Shown here piece after piece: positions 48,659 through 58,777 of a stretch of DNA of 64,000 nt (within the stretch, counting starts at the first letter, position 1; each line of letters opens with the position of its first letter). The notes under the pieces were generated by a model. That model was not told the DNA's origin and made no database searches. It was given only the letters and a program-made list of their open reading frames with translations. Both the position numbers and the translations under genes were made by a program. The DNA is from Vibrio ostreae (GTDB lineage: Bacteria > Pseudomonadota > Gammaproteobacteria > Enterobacterales > Vibrionaceae): positions 1,240,001 to 1,304,000 of the forward strand of contig NZ_CP076643.1 in the NCBI RefSeq assembly GCF_019226825.1, given 5' to 3'.

Positions 48659-50488
48659 TCATTGTTTCAATGCTTGATAAATGTTTTCTGCTAAAGAATG
48701 ACTGATGCCGGGCACTTTGGCGATTTCTTCCACAGTTGCCCGTTTCAGCTCCTGCAAACCACCCATGTATTTCAGCAACGCCTGGCGACGTTTCGGGCCG
48801 ATACCCTCGATACCTTCCAACGTACTGGTACGACGGGTTTTGCCCCGCTTTGCGCGGTGTCCGGCGATCGCGTGGTTATGACTTTCATCACGAATGTGCT
48901 GAATCAAATGCAGTGCGGGTGCATCACTCGGCAGATGGGACTCTTCTCCATCAGTAGTAATCAGAGTTTCCAGTCCCGGTTTGCGGGTCACGCCTTTAGC
49001 AATACCGATCAAACGTGGCCGCTTGGGCCAGTCCTGCCAACATTGCTGTAGAATCTCATGCGCCCGGTTGAGCTGCCCTTTACCACCATCAATAAAGATA
49101 ATATCCGGGATCTTATCGACATCCAGCTGTTTGCTGTAACGTCGCTCCAGTACCTGCCCCATCGCCGCATAATCATCACCGCCGGTAATGCCGGTAATGT
49201 TGTAACGACGGTATTCCTGCTTCACCGGCCCTTCCTGATTGAAGACCACACAAGACGCAATGGTGCTTTCACCCATGGTATGGGAGATATCGAAACATTC
49301 CATACGGGCGATACTGGTCATCCCCAACTCTTCCTGCAACGCTTTGAAGCGTTGACTGATGGTCATCTTATGATTGATCTTACTGGTCAGTGCCGTCAGC
49401 GCATTGGTGTTCGATAGATTCAGATAACGACGACGGATGCCGGTCGAGTTAGCATGGAAGGTGACTTTACGCCCCGCCAGCTGGCTCAGAGCCGCCTGCA
49501 GCGCGCTGGTGTCTGGCAGCAGTTCCTGATTGAGGATAATACGGCTCGGGACAGTGCGCGCCTCATTATGGCTGAGGTAATACTGACTGAGAAAGCTTTC
49601 GAACACTTCCTGCTGGGTGGTTTTGTTTGGGATCTTGGGGAAATGGCTGCGACTGCCCAGTACCTTACCCTGACGAATCATCAGGATGTGAATACAGGCG
49701 ATGCCATTCTCCTGAGCAAAACCGAGTACATCCATGTCATCCATGCTGTCTTCCGAGACGAACTGCTGCTCCTGTACCCGGCGGATAGCATGAATCTGAT
49801 CGCGATACTTGGCTGCCTGCTCAAAACGCAGTTCCTGACTCGCCTTTTCCATTTTGGCGATCAGGATTTCCAGCACCTGTTTATCTTTACCCTGCAGGAA
49901 AAGACGAACATAGTTGACCAGTTCGGCGTACTCTTCATCGGAGATAATGGTGCTGACACAAGGCCCGGCGCAACGCCCGATCTGGTACATCAGGCACGGT
50001 CGGGTACGGTTGCTATAAACCGTATCTTCACACTGTCGTACCGGAAAAATCTTCTGCAGCAGATGCAGCGTTTCACGCACTGCCCCGGAGTCCGGATAAG
50101 GCCCGAAATACTCCCCTTTGCGCTTTTTCGCGCCACGATGCATCGACAAACGCGGATGTTTATGGCCGCTGATAAAGATATAGGGGTAGGATTTATCATC
50201 CCGTAACAACACATTATATTTTGGCAAATACTGCTTAATATAATTGTGTTCCAGGATCAGAGCTTCGGTCTCGGTATGGGTCACCGTGACGTCGATTTTC
50301 TCAATATGACTGACCAGCGCCTTGGTCTTCTCACTGTCAATTTTCTTACGAAAATAACTCGAGAGGCGCTTTTTCAGATCTTTGGCTTTACCGACATAAA
50401 TCACTTCAGCCTCGGCGTTGTACATACGGTACACGCCAGGCTGATTAGTGACAGTCTTTAGAAACGAAACAGAATCAAACGCAGACAC
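48659..50488 (-). CDS. uvrC: UvrABC excinuclease subunit C
   Basis: 609 residues: N-terminal GIY-YIG nuclease (PGVYRMY...[10 protein letters not shown]), UVR UvrB-binding helix pair near 205-235, the RNase H-like 5' nuclease ([20 protein letters not shown]) and C-terminal helix-hairpin-helix repeats. It incises on both sides of bulky lesions with UvrB. The GTG start shares a base with the varA stop (TAGTG), so translation is coupled. Confidence 0.97.
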   Translation of the reverse strand: MSAFDSVSFLKTVTNQPGVYRMYNAEAEVIYVGKAKDLKKRLSSYFRKKIDSEKTKALVSHIEKIDVTVTHTETEALILEHNYIKQYLPKYNVLLRDDKSYPYIFISGHKHPRLSMHRGAKKRKGEYFGPYPDSGAVRETLHLLQKIFPVRQCEDTVYSNRTRPCLMYQIGRCAGPCVSTIISDEEYAELVNYVRLFLQGKDKQVLEILIAKMEKASQELRFEQAAKYRDQIHAIRRVQEQQFVSEDSMDDMDVLGFAQENGIACIHILMIRQGKVLGSRSHFPKIPNKTTQQEVFESFLSQYYLSHNEARTVPSRIILNQELLPDTSALQAALSQLAGRKVTFHANSTGIRRRYLNLSNTNALTALTSKINHKMTISQRFKALQEELGMTSIARMECFDISHTMGESTIASCVVFNQEGPVKQEYRRYNITGITGGDDYAAMGQVLERRYSKQLDVDKIPDIIFIDGGKGQLNRAHEILQQCWQDWPKRPRLIGIAKGVTRKPGLETLITTDGEESHLPSDAPALHLIQHIRDESHNHAIAGHRAKRGKTRRTSTLEGIEGIGPKRRQALLKYMGGLQELKRATVEEIAKVPGISHSLAENIYQALKQ

Positions 50489-51132
50489 TACAACTTCTCG
50501 GTATCCAGCATTCCGTGACGGATCGCCAGGTGCGTCAGTTCAACATCACCGCTGATGTCGAGTTTGGCAAACAGACGATAACGGTAGCTATTGACCGTTT
50601 TAGGACTCAGGTTGAGTTGCTCCGAAATATCGGTCACTTTCTGCCCTTTGGTGATCATCAGCATGATCTGAAGCTCACGTTCGGACAAATCGGCAAATGG
50701 ATTTTCAGAGGCTGGCGAAAACTGGCTCAAAGCCATCTGCTGCGCTATTTCCGGAGAAATATAACGCTGACCACTGTGCACCACGCGAATGGCATTCACC
50801 ATTTCATCCGGGGCGGCACCCTTGGTCAAATAGCCTGCCGCTCCGGCCTGCATAACTTTGGTCGGAAACGGGTTTTCTGTATGAACGGTTAACACGATGA
50901 TTTTCACGTCAGGATTGAAACGCAGAATCTTTTTGGTCGCTTCCAGGCCACCGATTCCAGGCATATTCATATCCATCAATACAACGTCAGCATGGTGATT
51001 ACGACACCATTTGACGGCTTCTTCACCGCTATCAGCTTCCCCTGCTACGTTCATTCCACGGACGTCTTCAATAATACGTCGTATCCCTGTGCGAACCAGC
51101 TCGTGATCATCTACAAGGAAAACACTTATCAA
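50488..51132 (-). CDS. varA: Response regulator VarA (UvrY/GacA)
   Basis: 214 residues: receiver domain with phospho-acceptor Asp54 (VLMDMNMPG) and a LuxR-type helix-turn-helix ([17 protein letters not shown]). It is the partner of VarS/BarA/GacS and activates Csr-type small RNAs that titrate CsrA. I place the start at TTG 51132, with GGAGAT eight bases before it, giving [13 protein letters not shown] as in the family; a 20-codon in-frame extension to 51192 has no homology. First gene of varA-uvrC-pgsA. Confidence 0.94.
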   Translation of the reverse strand: MISVFLVDDHELVRTGIRRIIEDVRGMNVAGEADSGEEAVKWCRNHHADVVLMDMNMPGIGGLEATKKILRFNPDVKIIVLTVHTENPFPTKVMQAGAAGYLTKGAAPDEMVNAIRVVHSGQRYISPEIAQQMALSQFSPASENPFADLSERELQIMLMITKGQKVTDISEQLNLSPKTVNSYRYRLFAKLDISGDVELTHLAIRHGMLDTEKL

Positions 51133-51502
51133 ACTTGTATCTCCACACTTAACTAATGGCTCTGCACCCACCGAGGTAGTGGATAGCAGCATGGCTGCCC
51201 TAGTCTAACTTAAATTAAACTTTTTGCTTACCCTGAATATGTGCTGAAACGCAAACTTTAGCAAGCACTTATTAATCCTTAATGTCATTGATTATGCATT
51301 ATTTATTAAATCAATAACTTAAGAAAACTTTCAACCTCAGAGTACCGCGCAGCACGCTTGCCGTCTACCCCTTTGAACAGAGCTTGCGCAAGTGGCTGAA
51401 TCGGTTCAATGAACAAAAACAGCTCATCTTGCTTAAGGTATCAGCAATCAGGCCCGGATCTGGTGGTTAAAAGCAGGATTGCGTCCGCTTTACACGAAAA
51501 TT

Positions 51503-51511
51503 TGTTATAGT
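51503..51511 (+). promoter_or_regulatory. Extended -10 promoter candidate for polB
   Basis: TGT-TATAGT is an extended -10 element 200 bases before polB. In the 521-base gap (51193-51713) I looked for a LexA box (CTGT-N8-ACAG) as at E. coli polB and did not find one; nothing else is recognisable there. Confidence 0.3.
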
Positions 51512-51713
51512 GCTCAGTCAACGACACTTCCAGCGACCCAAGAGCATGTCTGATGACGTCCCGGCACTGCCCTACGCGCAGTAACCACCCGTATTATTAT
51601 ATGCAATTTTCTTGGCCCGCTTGTGGACAAAGTCGCAGACTGGCAATGCTGAAGTCAATTATCGCCAGACGGCATAATAACCAGTCAGTCAACATAAATA
51701 GCGGATCAGGAAC

Positions 51714-54077
51714 GTGAGTATTCAACAAGGCTTTTTATTAACCAGACAAGCCCGGGACGTCAGAGGTCAAACCCAGATCGAACTGTGGCTGGCGACTGAT
51801 CAAGGCCCGACTCAACTGCTAATCCGTGGCGAACAGCCGGTGTTTTTTATCCTCCAGCAGGACATCGATGCTGCGCAGGACATCGCCCGTCAACATCGTC
51901 TGCGAGCCCAGTTTCGCCCACTGCCGCTCAAATCATTCGAGCAACAGCCATTAGCCGCTTGTTACAGTGATTCCATCCAGCATTCCAATGCGCTTGTCTC
52001 GCATCTGACGCAAGCGGAGTTGCTGACTCTGGAAGCGGATATCCGCCTTGCCGATCGCTATCTGATGGAGCGTTTTATCCGTGGTAGTGTCGAATTTTCC
52101 GGCCCGGCTCAATCGATGGGATCCTACTCCAGTGCACGGCAGGTCAAGTGTCGACCGGGCGATTACATTCCCAATCTCAAGGTTGTCTCACTGGATATTG
52201 AGTGTTCAGAAAAAGGCATTCTCTATTCTATCGGACTCGACTCAGAAATGGACAGCCGGGTTATCATGGTTGGCAAGCCGCAAACGGCTGAGACTCAGAT
52301 TCAGTGGGTTGAGGACGAATACGCCCTGCTGACCGCGATGGTAGAGTGGTTCGAACATTTTGACCCGGATGTCATCGTCGGCTGGAACGTGATTGATTTT
52401 GACTTTCGTCTGCTGCACAAACGCGCGGAGTGGCACAAGCTAAAACTGATGATCGGCCGTGCCCGCCAGCCAAGTTTTTTTCGTACGGCCAGTCAGACGC
52501 AGCAAGGCTTCATCACCATTCCCGGCCGCGTCGTACTCGACGGCATCGATACCCTCAAAACCGCGACCTACCATTTCCGCTCCTGGTCACTGGAGTCGGT
52601 TTCCCAAGAACTGCTTGGCGCAGGGAAAGCGATTCATAACGTGCATGACCGCATGGACGAAATTAATCGCATGTATCGTGAAGACAAACCGTCCCTGGCC
52701 AAATATAACCTGCAGGACTGCGTGTTGGTAAATCGTATCTTTGCGCACACCCATTTGCTTGAGTTTGCCATTGAGCGATCCCGTCTGACAGGTGTCGAGC
52801 TCGATCGCGTCGGCGGATCGGTCGCCGCCTTCACCAATCTGTATCTGCCGCAGTTGCATCGCGCGGGTTATATCGCTCCCAGCCTGCATTCGGAAAACTG
52901 GCTGGCCAGTCCCGGCGGCTATGTAATGGATTCAATCCCTGGCTTGTACGATTCAGTGCTGGTGCTGGATTTTAAAAGCCTGTATCCGTCCATTATCCGC
53001 TCATTTCTGATTGACCCGATGGGATTGATTGAAGGGCTGCAGCTTCAGATTGGCAACGCACCTGACCAGGCTGTGCCCGGTTTTCGCGGCGGCCAGTTTC
53101 ATCGCAGCCGGCATTTTCTGCCACAGATGATCGAGAACTTGTGGGCCGCACGTGACGTAGCGAAAAAGAATAATGAGAAAGCCTTCTCGCAAGCGATTAA
53201 GATCATCATGAACTCGTTTTATGGCGTGCTGGGTTCCTCAGGCTGCCGCTTTTTCGATACCCGCCTCGCTTCCAGCATTACCATGCGCGGGCACGAGATC
53301 ATGAAGCAGACCAAGCGGCTCATCGAAGCGCGCGGTTATCAGGTCATTTACGGTGACACCGACTCGACCTTTGTCTCGCTCGGCAGTGAACACTCGCAGC
53401 AGGATGCCGACCAGATTGGTCAGTCACTGGTACAACACATCAACCAATGGTGGCGCAAACACCTCAAACAAGAATACGCCCTCAATTCGATTCTCGAACT
53501 GGAATACGAAACCCATTACCGCAAATTTCTGATGCCGACCATCCGGGGGTCGGAAACCGGCTCGAAAAAGCGTTACGCCGGACTGATTGGCGAAGGTGAC
53601 AACGAAAGAATGGTGTTCAAGGGTCTGGAAAGCGCCCGCTCCGACTGGACTCCGCTGGCGCAACAATTCCAATCCGAGCTGTACCGGATGATTTTCCATG
53701 GCGAGCAGCCTGATGATTATATTCGCCGGATTGTCGAGGAGACGCTGGCCGGTGAACACGATAACGAACTGGTATATCAGAAACGTCTGCGCCGTAAGCT
53801 GCATGAGTATCAGAAAAACGTGCCGCCGCAGGTGCGTGCTGCCCGTATGGCGGATGAAATCAATCAACGTCTCGGACGTCCGTTGCAATATCAGAACCGT
53901 GGGCTGATTGAATACTGCATGACCATCAACGGACCGGAGCCGAGAGAGTATCAACACAGCGCAATGGACTATCAGCATTACATCGACAAACAGCTCAAGC
54001 CGGTTGCCGATGCCATACTGCCGTTTATTGGCCGGCAATTCGACCAGCTCAGTGCGCCTCAGTTAGGCTTATTCTGA
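51714..54077 (+). CDS. polB: DNA polymerase II
   Basis: 787 residues, family B polymerase. The 3'-5' exonuclease motif is SLDIECS (about 158-164), the polymerase motifs DFKSLYPSII (about 422), KIIMNSFYGVLG and YGDTDS (about 546) are intact. It is an accessory polymerase for damage tolerance and replication restart. The start is GTG with GGATCAGGA upstream. Its last 19 bases overlap the end of the convergent EIIC-EAL gene. Confidence 0.96.
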   Translation: MSIQQGFLLTRQARDVRGQTQIELWLATDQGPTQLLIRGEQPVFFILQQDIDAAQDIARQHRLRAQFRPLPLKSFEQQPLAACYSDSIQHSNALVSHLTQAELLTLEADIRLADRYLMERFIRGSVEFSGPAQSMGSYSSARQVKCRPGDYIPNLKVVSLDIECSEKGILYSIGLDSEMDSRVIMVGKPQTAETQIQWVEDEYALLTAMVEWFEHFDPDVIVGWNVIDFDFRLLHKRAEWHKLKLMIGRARQPSFFRTASQTQQGFITIPGRVVLDGIDTLKTATYHFRSWSLESVSQELLGAGKAIHNVHDRMDEINRMYREDKPSLAKYNLQDCVLVNRIFAHTHLLEFAIERSRLTGVELDRVGGSVAAFTNLYLPQLHRAGYIAPSLHSENWLASPGGYVMDSIPGLYDSVLVLDFKSLYPSIIRSFLIDPMGLIEGLQLQIGNAPDQAVPGFRGGQFHRSRHFLPQMIENLWAARDVAKKNNEKAFSQAIKIIMNSFYGVLGSSGCRFFDTRLASSITMRGHEIMKQTKRLIEARGYQVIYGDTDSTFVSLGSEHSQQDADQIGQSLVQHINQWWRKHLKQEYALNSILELEYETHYRKFLMPTIRGSETGSKKRYAGLIGEGDNERMVFKGLESARSDWTPLAQQFQSELYRMIFHGEQPDDYIRRIVEETLAGEHDNELVYQKRLRRKLHEYQKNVPPQVRAARMADEINQRLGRPLQYQNRGLIEYCMTINGPEPREYQHSAMDYQHYIDKQLKPVADAILPFIGRQFDQLSAPQLGLF

Positions 54078-56140
54078 GCCTGGCGCACATACTCAAGTAA
54101 ATCGTCACTATGGAGTGCTTTGGCGTAATACCAGCCCTGAACGGAAACCTCGGAGCGGGTTTCAATGCAGCTCAACTGCTGCTCTGTTTCGACGCCTTCC
54201 ACAATCACACTCAGATCCAACGACTCAGCCAGAGACTGCAGGCTGGCGAATACCTTTCTGCCTTTCGGATTGTCCAGCGCCAGCACAAAGGAACGATCGA
54301 TCTTAATACAATCGATATCAAAGCGGTTAAGATAACTGAGTGATGAGTAGCCGGTACCAAAATCATCGATGTGGATTTCAACTCCCAGCTCACGTAAGCG
54401 TTTGAAGGCCGACATAATGTACTGCTCGTCCACCAGCAACGATTCTTCGGTAATTTCGATATGAACCAGACCACGTAGCGGTTTAATCAGTGCCGCGATA
54501 ATATCCAGGCTATCGCGGTCGAGCAGTGTCTGCGGGCAAATGTTGACGCTCACCGGTAAATCAACTCCAAGAGAGCGCCAGTGACTCAAGTCCTGTGCAA
54601 CCCGGCGAAATACCCATAAATCCATCTCTTTCATCATGCCAGCCTGTTCCAGCCACGGTATAAAACTGCCCGGATATTGCAGAGCACCCTTTTCATCCAT
54701 GGTTCGAATCAGCGCTTCGCAGCCAGTCACCCGGCCAGTACGCAGGTCCACCTGAGGCTGATATTGCAGACAGAATTCTTTACTGCTGATACCGCGCAGA
54801 TGTTGCTCGACCGTATGCTGTTCACGTTGTTTTTGCTGCGCGAGCAGAATCGGGTCATCCTGCAGCCACTGCGCTTCTTCTTCACGACGCAGGTAAGAGG
54901 TATTCAGTGCAGAAATCTTGATTTCGCTGCCGGAATAGAACTTATTCATACGCTTCACTGCCGGGAAATAGATGGCACAACCCAGCAACACATTGAACAG
55001 TTGCAGCAACACCGCGTGCCAGTCCCCTTCTGTCGATACCCAGGCATTAAACAGCACCGGAGTATGAAAAGGCACCGAAACACTCGGGGCACTGACCCAG
55101 CCCCACTGTACCACGAGCAGTCCGGTCACCACATTCAACATCGGAGTCAGCACAAAAGGCAGCAGCAGACGCGGATTATAAATGATGGGCAGGCCAAACA
55201 GCAGAATCTCATTGACGTTGATAAACGCAATCGGAATGCTGGCCAGAGCAATCAAACGCAGGGTGCGCTGACGCGCAAACAGCAGCAAAGCCAATACCAG
55301 AGATAAGGTCGCACCACTGCCGCCGATAAACACAAACGTGCCCATAAAAGACAGGTTCATGACATAGGGCACAGCACCACCGGCAAGGACCGTCGAATAG
55401 CTCAGACTGCTGGCTTCCTGAAGCAAATCAACCATAGGTAACAGCGCATAATAACCATGGACACCGACAAACCACAGGAGTGAATTCAGGGCGGAAAACG
55501 TCAGACCAAACAACCACGGTTCATTGGCATAATCGGGGCTAAACAAGCTTTCAAACGGTAGATGGGATAAGAGGAGAAACAAACCACGAGTCACCAACAT
55601 CACCACCGCGGCCACCATGATGGCCGGAATCACCATATTCAGTGACTCTTTAACGATGGATCCGGCACTGTTAGATGAGGTGATATTGAAGCGCTCAAAA
55701 GCGAGCAGTTTTGCCAGCAGAGGAACCGAGAACAGCGGGATAACGATCGAGAGCACGATATGAAAGGTCATCAGTGCCACATCAGAATGTGACATTGCCG
55801 CTGCCAGCACCAGATAAAAAATGTTGATCAGCGCTACCGGAGGCCTTGGCAGACGCCAGTGCATTGCCAACACGTAAGATAAGGTCGCTGTCATCAGATA
55901 AGGAAAAAACTCGCCGATAACCTGATTGGTGTTGTACATCACATCGACCCAACCCGGGCGTTCATCCAGCAGCCATTCCCCCATGCTGGCCAGCAGCAGG
56001 GCAAACGATGACAAAATGAGACAAGGAATCAGCCAGACCATGCTTTCACGTACCGCCTGCATGGAACTAACGATAAACCGTGCGCCTTTATCCAGTAACC
56101 GCTCCCGACCAGAAGCGAGAGGTTTTGACAACTCAGGCAT
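54059..56140 (-). CDS. PTS EIIC-EAL fusion, putative c-di-GMP phosphodiesterase
   Basis: 693 residues in two parts. Residues 1-400 form about ten membrane helices of the cellobiose/lactose-type PTS EIIC fold, with the motifs GVHG (226-229) and NEILLFGLP (310-318). Residues 440-690 are an EAL domain in which every catalytic position is kept: EAL (475-477), Asn533, the ITEES glutamates, DD (592-593), Lys613, Glu649 and Gln668. It should hydrolyse c-di-GMP in response to a sugar or to transport through the membrane half. No GGDEF domain and no EIIA/EIIB gene are adjacent. Confidence 0.92.
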   Translation of the reverse strand: MPELSKPLASGRERLLDKGARFIVSSMQAVRESMVWLIPCLILSSFALLLASMGEWLLDERPGWVDVMYNTNQVIGEFFPYLMTATLSYVLAMHWRLPRPPVALINIFYLVLAAAMSHSDVALMTFHIVLSIVIPLFSVPLLAKLLAFERFNITSSNSAGSIVKESLNMVIPAIMVAAVVMLVTRGLFLLLSHLPFESLFSPDYANEPWLFGLTFSALNSLLWFVGVHGYYALLPMVDLLQEASSLSYSTVLAGGAVPYVMNLSFMGTFVFIGGSGATLSLVLALLLFARQRTLRLIALASIPIAFINVNEILLFGLPIIYNPRLLLPFVLTPMLNVVTGLLVVQWGWVSAPSVSVPFHTPVLFNAWVSTEGDWHAVLLQLFNVLLGCAIYFPAVKRMNKFYSGSEIKISALNTSYLRREEEAQWLQDDPILLAQQKQREQHTVEQHLRGISSKEFCLQYQPQVDLRTGRVTGCEALIRTMDEKGALQYPGSFIPWLEQAGMMKEMDLWVFRRVAQDLSHWRSLGVDLPVSVNICPQTLLDRDSLDIIAALIKPLRGLVHIEITEESLLVDEQYIMSAFKRLRELGVEIHIDDFGTGYSSLSYLNRFDIDCIKIDRSFVLALDNPKGRKVFASLQSLAESLDLSVIVEGVETEQQLSCIETRSEVSVQGWYYAKALHSDDLLEYVRQAQNKPN

Positions 56141-56289
56141 CTATAACTCCATTTACCCAGAGAACTCGATTTACTCAGAGAGCCAGAGCTTAACATATCA
56201 GTCACATATCATGATAATCCGCACGATACGTGGTAAATAAATCTTTCGGATATGGGAGAAATACCTCGATTTGAGCCGAATCTGAGTCT

Positions 56290-57057
56290 TCAGCCGATAC
56301 GAAACTCGGTTTTTTCATATTGCTTCACTAACCAAACGCCAAAACTGTCCAGTAAACCAATTACCGAGCGCTTGGGAATGACTCTGGTGGAAAGCAGAAT
56401 ATTCAGCCGCTCTACCTCGAGCTGCTTTTCCGGATGGTAACGGACAAAATGCTGCCCACATTCCTTCGGATCGTCATACCAGTTTTTGTCGCGGTACATA
56501 ATCAGCGAATAACTGGCGCGCAGCAGCTTTTTAGCAATGGTCTGCTGGGCCCTGATTTGCTCTTTGGCCGTGGCCGCTTTAGCGATTTTTTCCCGGTAGT
56601 AAACCAGCCAGTCACCCACATCCATATTCCAGTGTTTGGCGATTTCCCAGCTCGGTTCGTAATCACCAAAACAGTCGCCCAGGTTATCGCCATACACGCA
56701 CACACAACAGTGGCGCAGCATCGGCCCCCAGGAAAAAATACTCTCCAGCGTCGCCACATCGCTCACCACAGCGGTTTTGATCGCCACATCGGTCACAAAC
56801 GGGAAACTTTTCTGAAAACGCCAGCGAATCGTATTGAGCAGGGTGGCTTTCTTATCGTCAAAGTCACGATGAGTGACCAGCACCACATCCAGATTAGAGT
56901 GTCCGGGCTGGGCGGTTTTACGTGCCACGCTGCCGTAGATATAAATACTGTGCAGCACCTCCCCCAGCCCGGCCCGCAAGAAACGCACTAAGTCGTCAAT
57001 GGCCGGCTGATAAGCAGGTTGAAAAGGCTGGTTAGGATCGATGACCGACAATGTCAT
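56290..57057 (-). CDS. Nucleotidyltransferase-domain protein, aminoglycoside adenylyltransferase-like
   Basis: 255 residues with the layout of the AadA/ANT group: N-terminal nucleotidyltransferase domain (IYIYGSVARKTAQPG) and a C-terminal helical domain. The usual metal motif hDhD reads SNLDVVLV here, so the first Asp is Asn (residue 55) and only Asp57 remains. The protein may act on another substrate or be catalytically weak; I would not predict drug resistance from it. Single gene. Confidence 0.7.
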   Translation of the reverse strand: MTLSVIDPNQPFQPAYQPAIDDLVRFLRAGLGEVLHSIYIYGSVARKTAQPGHSNLDVVLVTHRDFDDKKATLLNTIRWRFQKSFPFVTDVAIKTAVVSDVATLESIFSWGPMLRHCCVCVYGDNLGDCFGDYEPSWEIAKHWNMDVGDWLVYYREKIAKAATAKEQIRAQQTIAKKLLRASYSLIMYRDKNWYDDPKECGQHFVRYHPEKQLEVERLNILLSTRVIPKRSVIGLLDSFGVWLVKQYEKTEFRIG

Positions 57058-57233
57058 GACAAACAGAAACTCCGCGCTGAATTAACTTATTGCTGTACTC
57101 ATTGATATAATGTTCGCTGATGACCCGCCGCGAATCAATACCTTGCTGTTTGCGCTGCCGAATAATCATCCACAAATACACTATCTTGAGGTCACTGTGT
57201 GCAGAGATATTCCTTTTTGCCCCGCCCTTTAGT

Positions 57234-57239
57234 TATAAT
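57234..57239 (+). promoter_or_regulatory. -10 element of efpL
   Basis: A consensus TATAAT lies 33 bases before the efpL ATG. The -35 region (TCCTTT) is poor. Confidence 0.4.
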
Positions 57240-57271
57240 GCCGCCAACTCTAGAACGAAGGATAAAAATCC

Positions 57272-57838
57272 ATGCCAAAGGCAAGTGAACTGAAAAAAGG
57301 TTTTGCGATTGTTTCTAACGGCAAAACGCTACTGATCAAAGACATCGAAGTGACCACTCCTGGCGGTCGCGGCGGCTCTAAAATCTACAAACTGCGTTGT
57401 ACTGATCTGACAACCGGTGCTCGTGTTGACGAGCGCTACAAGTCAGACGATTTCCTGGATACCGTTGAGATGAACAAACGCAATATTTCGTTCTCTTACG
57501 TAGACGGTGACGAGTACATCTTCATGGATAACGAAGACTACTCACAGTTCGTGTTCAAACAAGCCGATATCGAAGATGAACTGCTGTTCATCACTGAAGA
57601 CATTCAGGGCATGCAAGTGGTACTGGTAGACGGTACTGCTGTCGCCATCGAAATGCCTTCTTCTGTTGAGATGGTCATCGAAGAAACCGATCCGTCAATC
57701 AAAGGCGCCTCTGCTTCTGCACGTACTAAACCAGCGCGTTTTGCAACTGGCCTGGTTGTTCAGGTTCCGGAGTATATTGCGACTGGCGAACGTGTTATTG
57801 TGAACACCACAGAACGCAAATTTATGAGCCGAGCTTAA
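57272..57838 (+). CDS. efpL: Elongation factor P-like protein EfpL (YeiP)
   Basis: 188 residues in three beta domains. The tip loop reads TTPGGRGGSK with Arg33 where EF-P has its modified Lys or Arg, which is the YeiP/EfpL form. It binds between the ribosomal P and E sites and relieves stalling at certain Pro-containing motifs. It is followed after 2 bases by the DNA-mimic gene. Confidence 0.94.
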   Translation: MPKASELKKGFAIVSNGKTLLIKDIEVTTPGGRGGSKIYKLRCTDLTTGARVDERYKSDDFLDTVEMNKRNISFSYVDGDEYIFMDNEDYSQFVFKQADIEDELLFITEDIQGMQVVLVDGTAVAIEMPSSVEMVIEETDPSIKGASASARTKPARFATGLVVQVPEYIATGERVIVNTTERKFMSRA

Positions 57839-57840
57839 TT

Positions 57841-58161
57841 ATGTCTGATTTAATTTCTTACGACGATGCTATCGACGCCGCTTACGACATTTTCCTCGAA
57901 ATGGCACCTGATAACCTCGAACCTGCCGATGTCATTCTGTTTACCGCGCAATTTGAAGACCGCGGTGCAGCAGAAATCGTCGAAGTGGGTGATGACTGGG
58001 ACGCAGAAGTCGGTTTCGAAGTCGATAAGGAAGTGTTCGCAGAAGTACGCATTGGTCTGGTAGACGAAGAAAATGACGTACTGGATGACGTATTCGCCCG
58101 AATGCTGATCAGCCGCGACCCGGATCAGAAATCTTGTCACATGCTGTGGAAACGTGATTAA
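57841..58161 (+). CDS. YciU/HI1450-family dsDNA-mimic protein
   Basis: 106 residues, extremely acidic (many Asp and Glu in DDAIDAAYDIFLEMAPDNLEPAD and later segments). The sequence pattern matches HI1450/YciU (DUF440), proposed to mimic the charge of double-stranded DNA and bind HU-like proteins. Only 2 bases follow efpL, so the two are one operon. Confidence 0.9.
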   Translation: MSDLISYDDAIDAAYDIFLEMAPDNLEPADVILFTAQFEDRGAAEIVEVGDDWDAEVGFEVDKEVFAEVRIGLVDEENDVLDDVFARMLISRDPDQKSCHMLWKRD

Positions 58162-58247
58162 TTTTCGTTTTTTGCGTTGATGCGGTTTTTGAGTTCATTC
58201 TGAACTGAATAAACTCATCACAAAAAGTAAATACGCAGTGATAAGTC

Positions 58248-58275
58248 GAACGCCAACCTCAGGGTTGGCGTTCTT
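58248..58275. terminator. Bidirectional terminator after the efpL operon
   Basis: GAACGCCAACC / GGTTGGCGTTC, a perfect 11-bp stem with a 4-base loop and a short T tail, between convergent genes. Confidence 0.8.
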
Positions 58276-58299
58276 GTATTCAGGGCTGACAGCGCTCCG

Positions 58300-58614
58300 C
58301 TACACCAGCTGATAGTGAATCACATACAGCTCTTCGATACCGGGATAGATATCGCCTATCACCCGCTTGAGCTGATCTAACGTCATATTCTCCTGCTCGG
58401 CATGAAATTCGGTCAGTTGCGAAAATTGTACCGGTTCTACTTTTTCAATCCGTAAATGGCAAAAATAGCGCCCCTCTTCCAGCGTTGACACTTCAACCAC
58501 TGTACCCGGCTGATAGTCGCTCTCGCTTTCATCACGAATGGTGATCACTTTCTTGCCCGCCAGAATATCGGCTTTAAAACGGGCAAAAAATGTCATCGTT
58601 GTTGGCGCTGCCAT
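58300..58614 (-). CDS. yqfB: N4-acetylcytidine amidohydrolase, ASCH domain
   Basis: 104 residues. TFFARFKADILAGKKVITIRDESES and HAEQENMTLDQLK closely follow E. coli YqfB, including the catalytic Lys, Thr and Glu positions of the ASCH hydrolase. It hydrolyses N4-acetylcytidine to cytidine in nucleoside salvage. Single gene. Confidence 0.92.
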   Translation of the reverse strand: MAAPTTMTFFARFKADILAGKKVITIRDESESDYQPGTVVEVSTLEEGRYFCHLRIEKVEPVQFSQLTEFHAEQENMTLDQLKRVIGDIYPGIEELYVIHYQLV

Positions 58615-58777
58615 ACTGCATATTCCTTATTTAATACAATTAACTGGCTGATATTTTACTATATCCAATCAAGGTATCTGCTGGTCAAGCCATACAAAAT
58701 GTCCATTGGACGACACCAATTTAGATTGGTTAAATATCAACCTCATTTGCGTTGATTAGGTTACTCTAGGATACATC

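Noticed and set aside
51193..51713. LexA box upstream of polB
   Set aside because: No CTGT-N8-ACAG match. The closest, CTGGTGGTTAAAAGCAG, has the wrong spacing.
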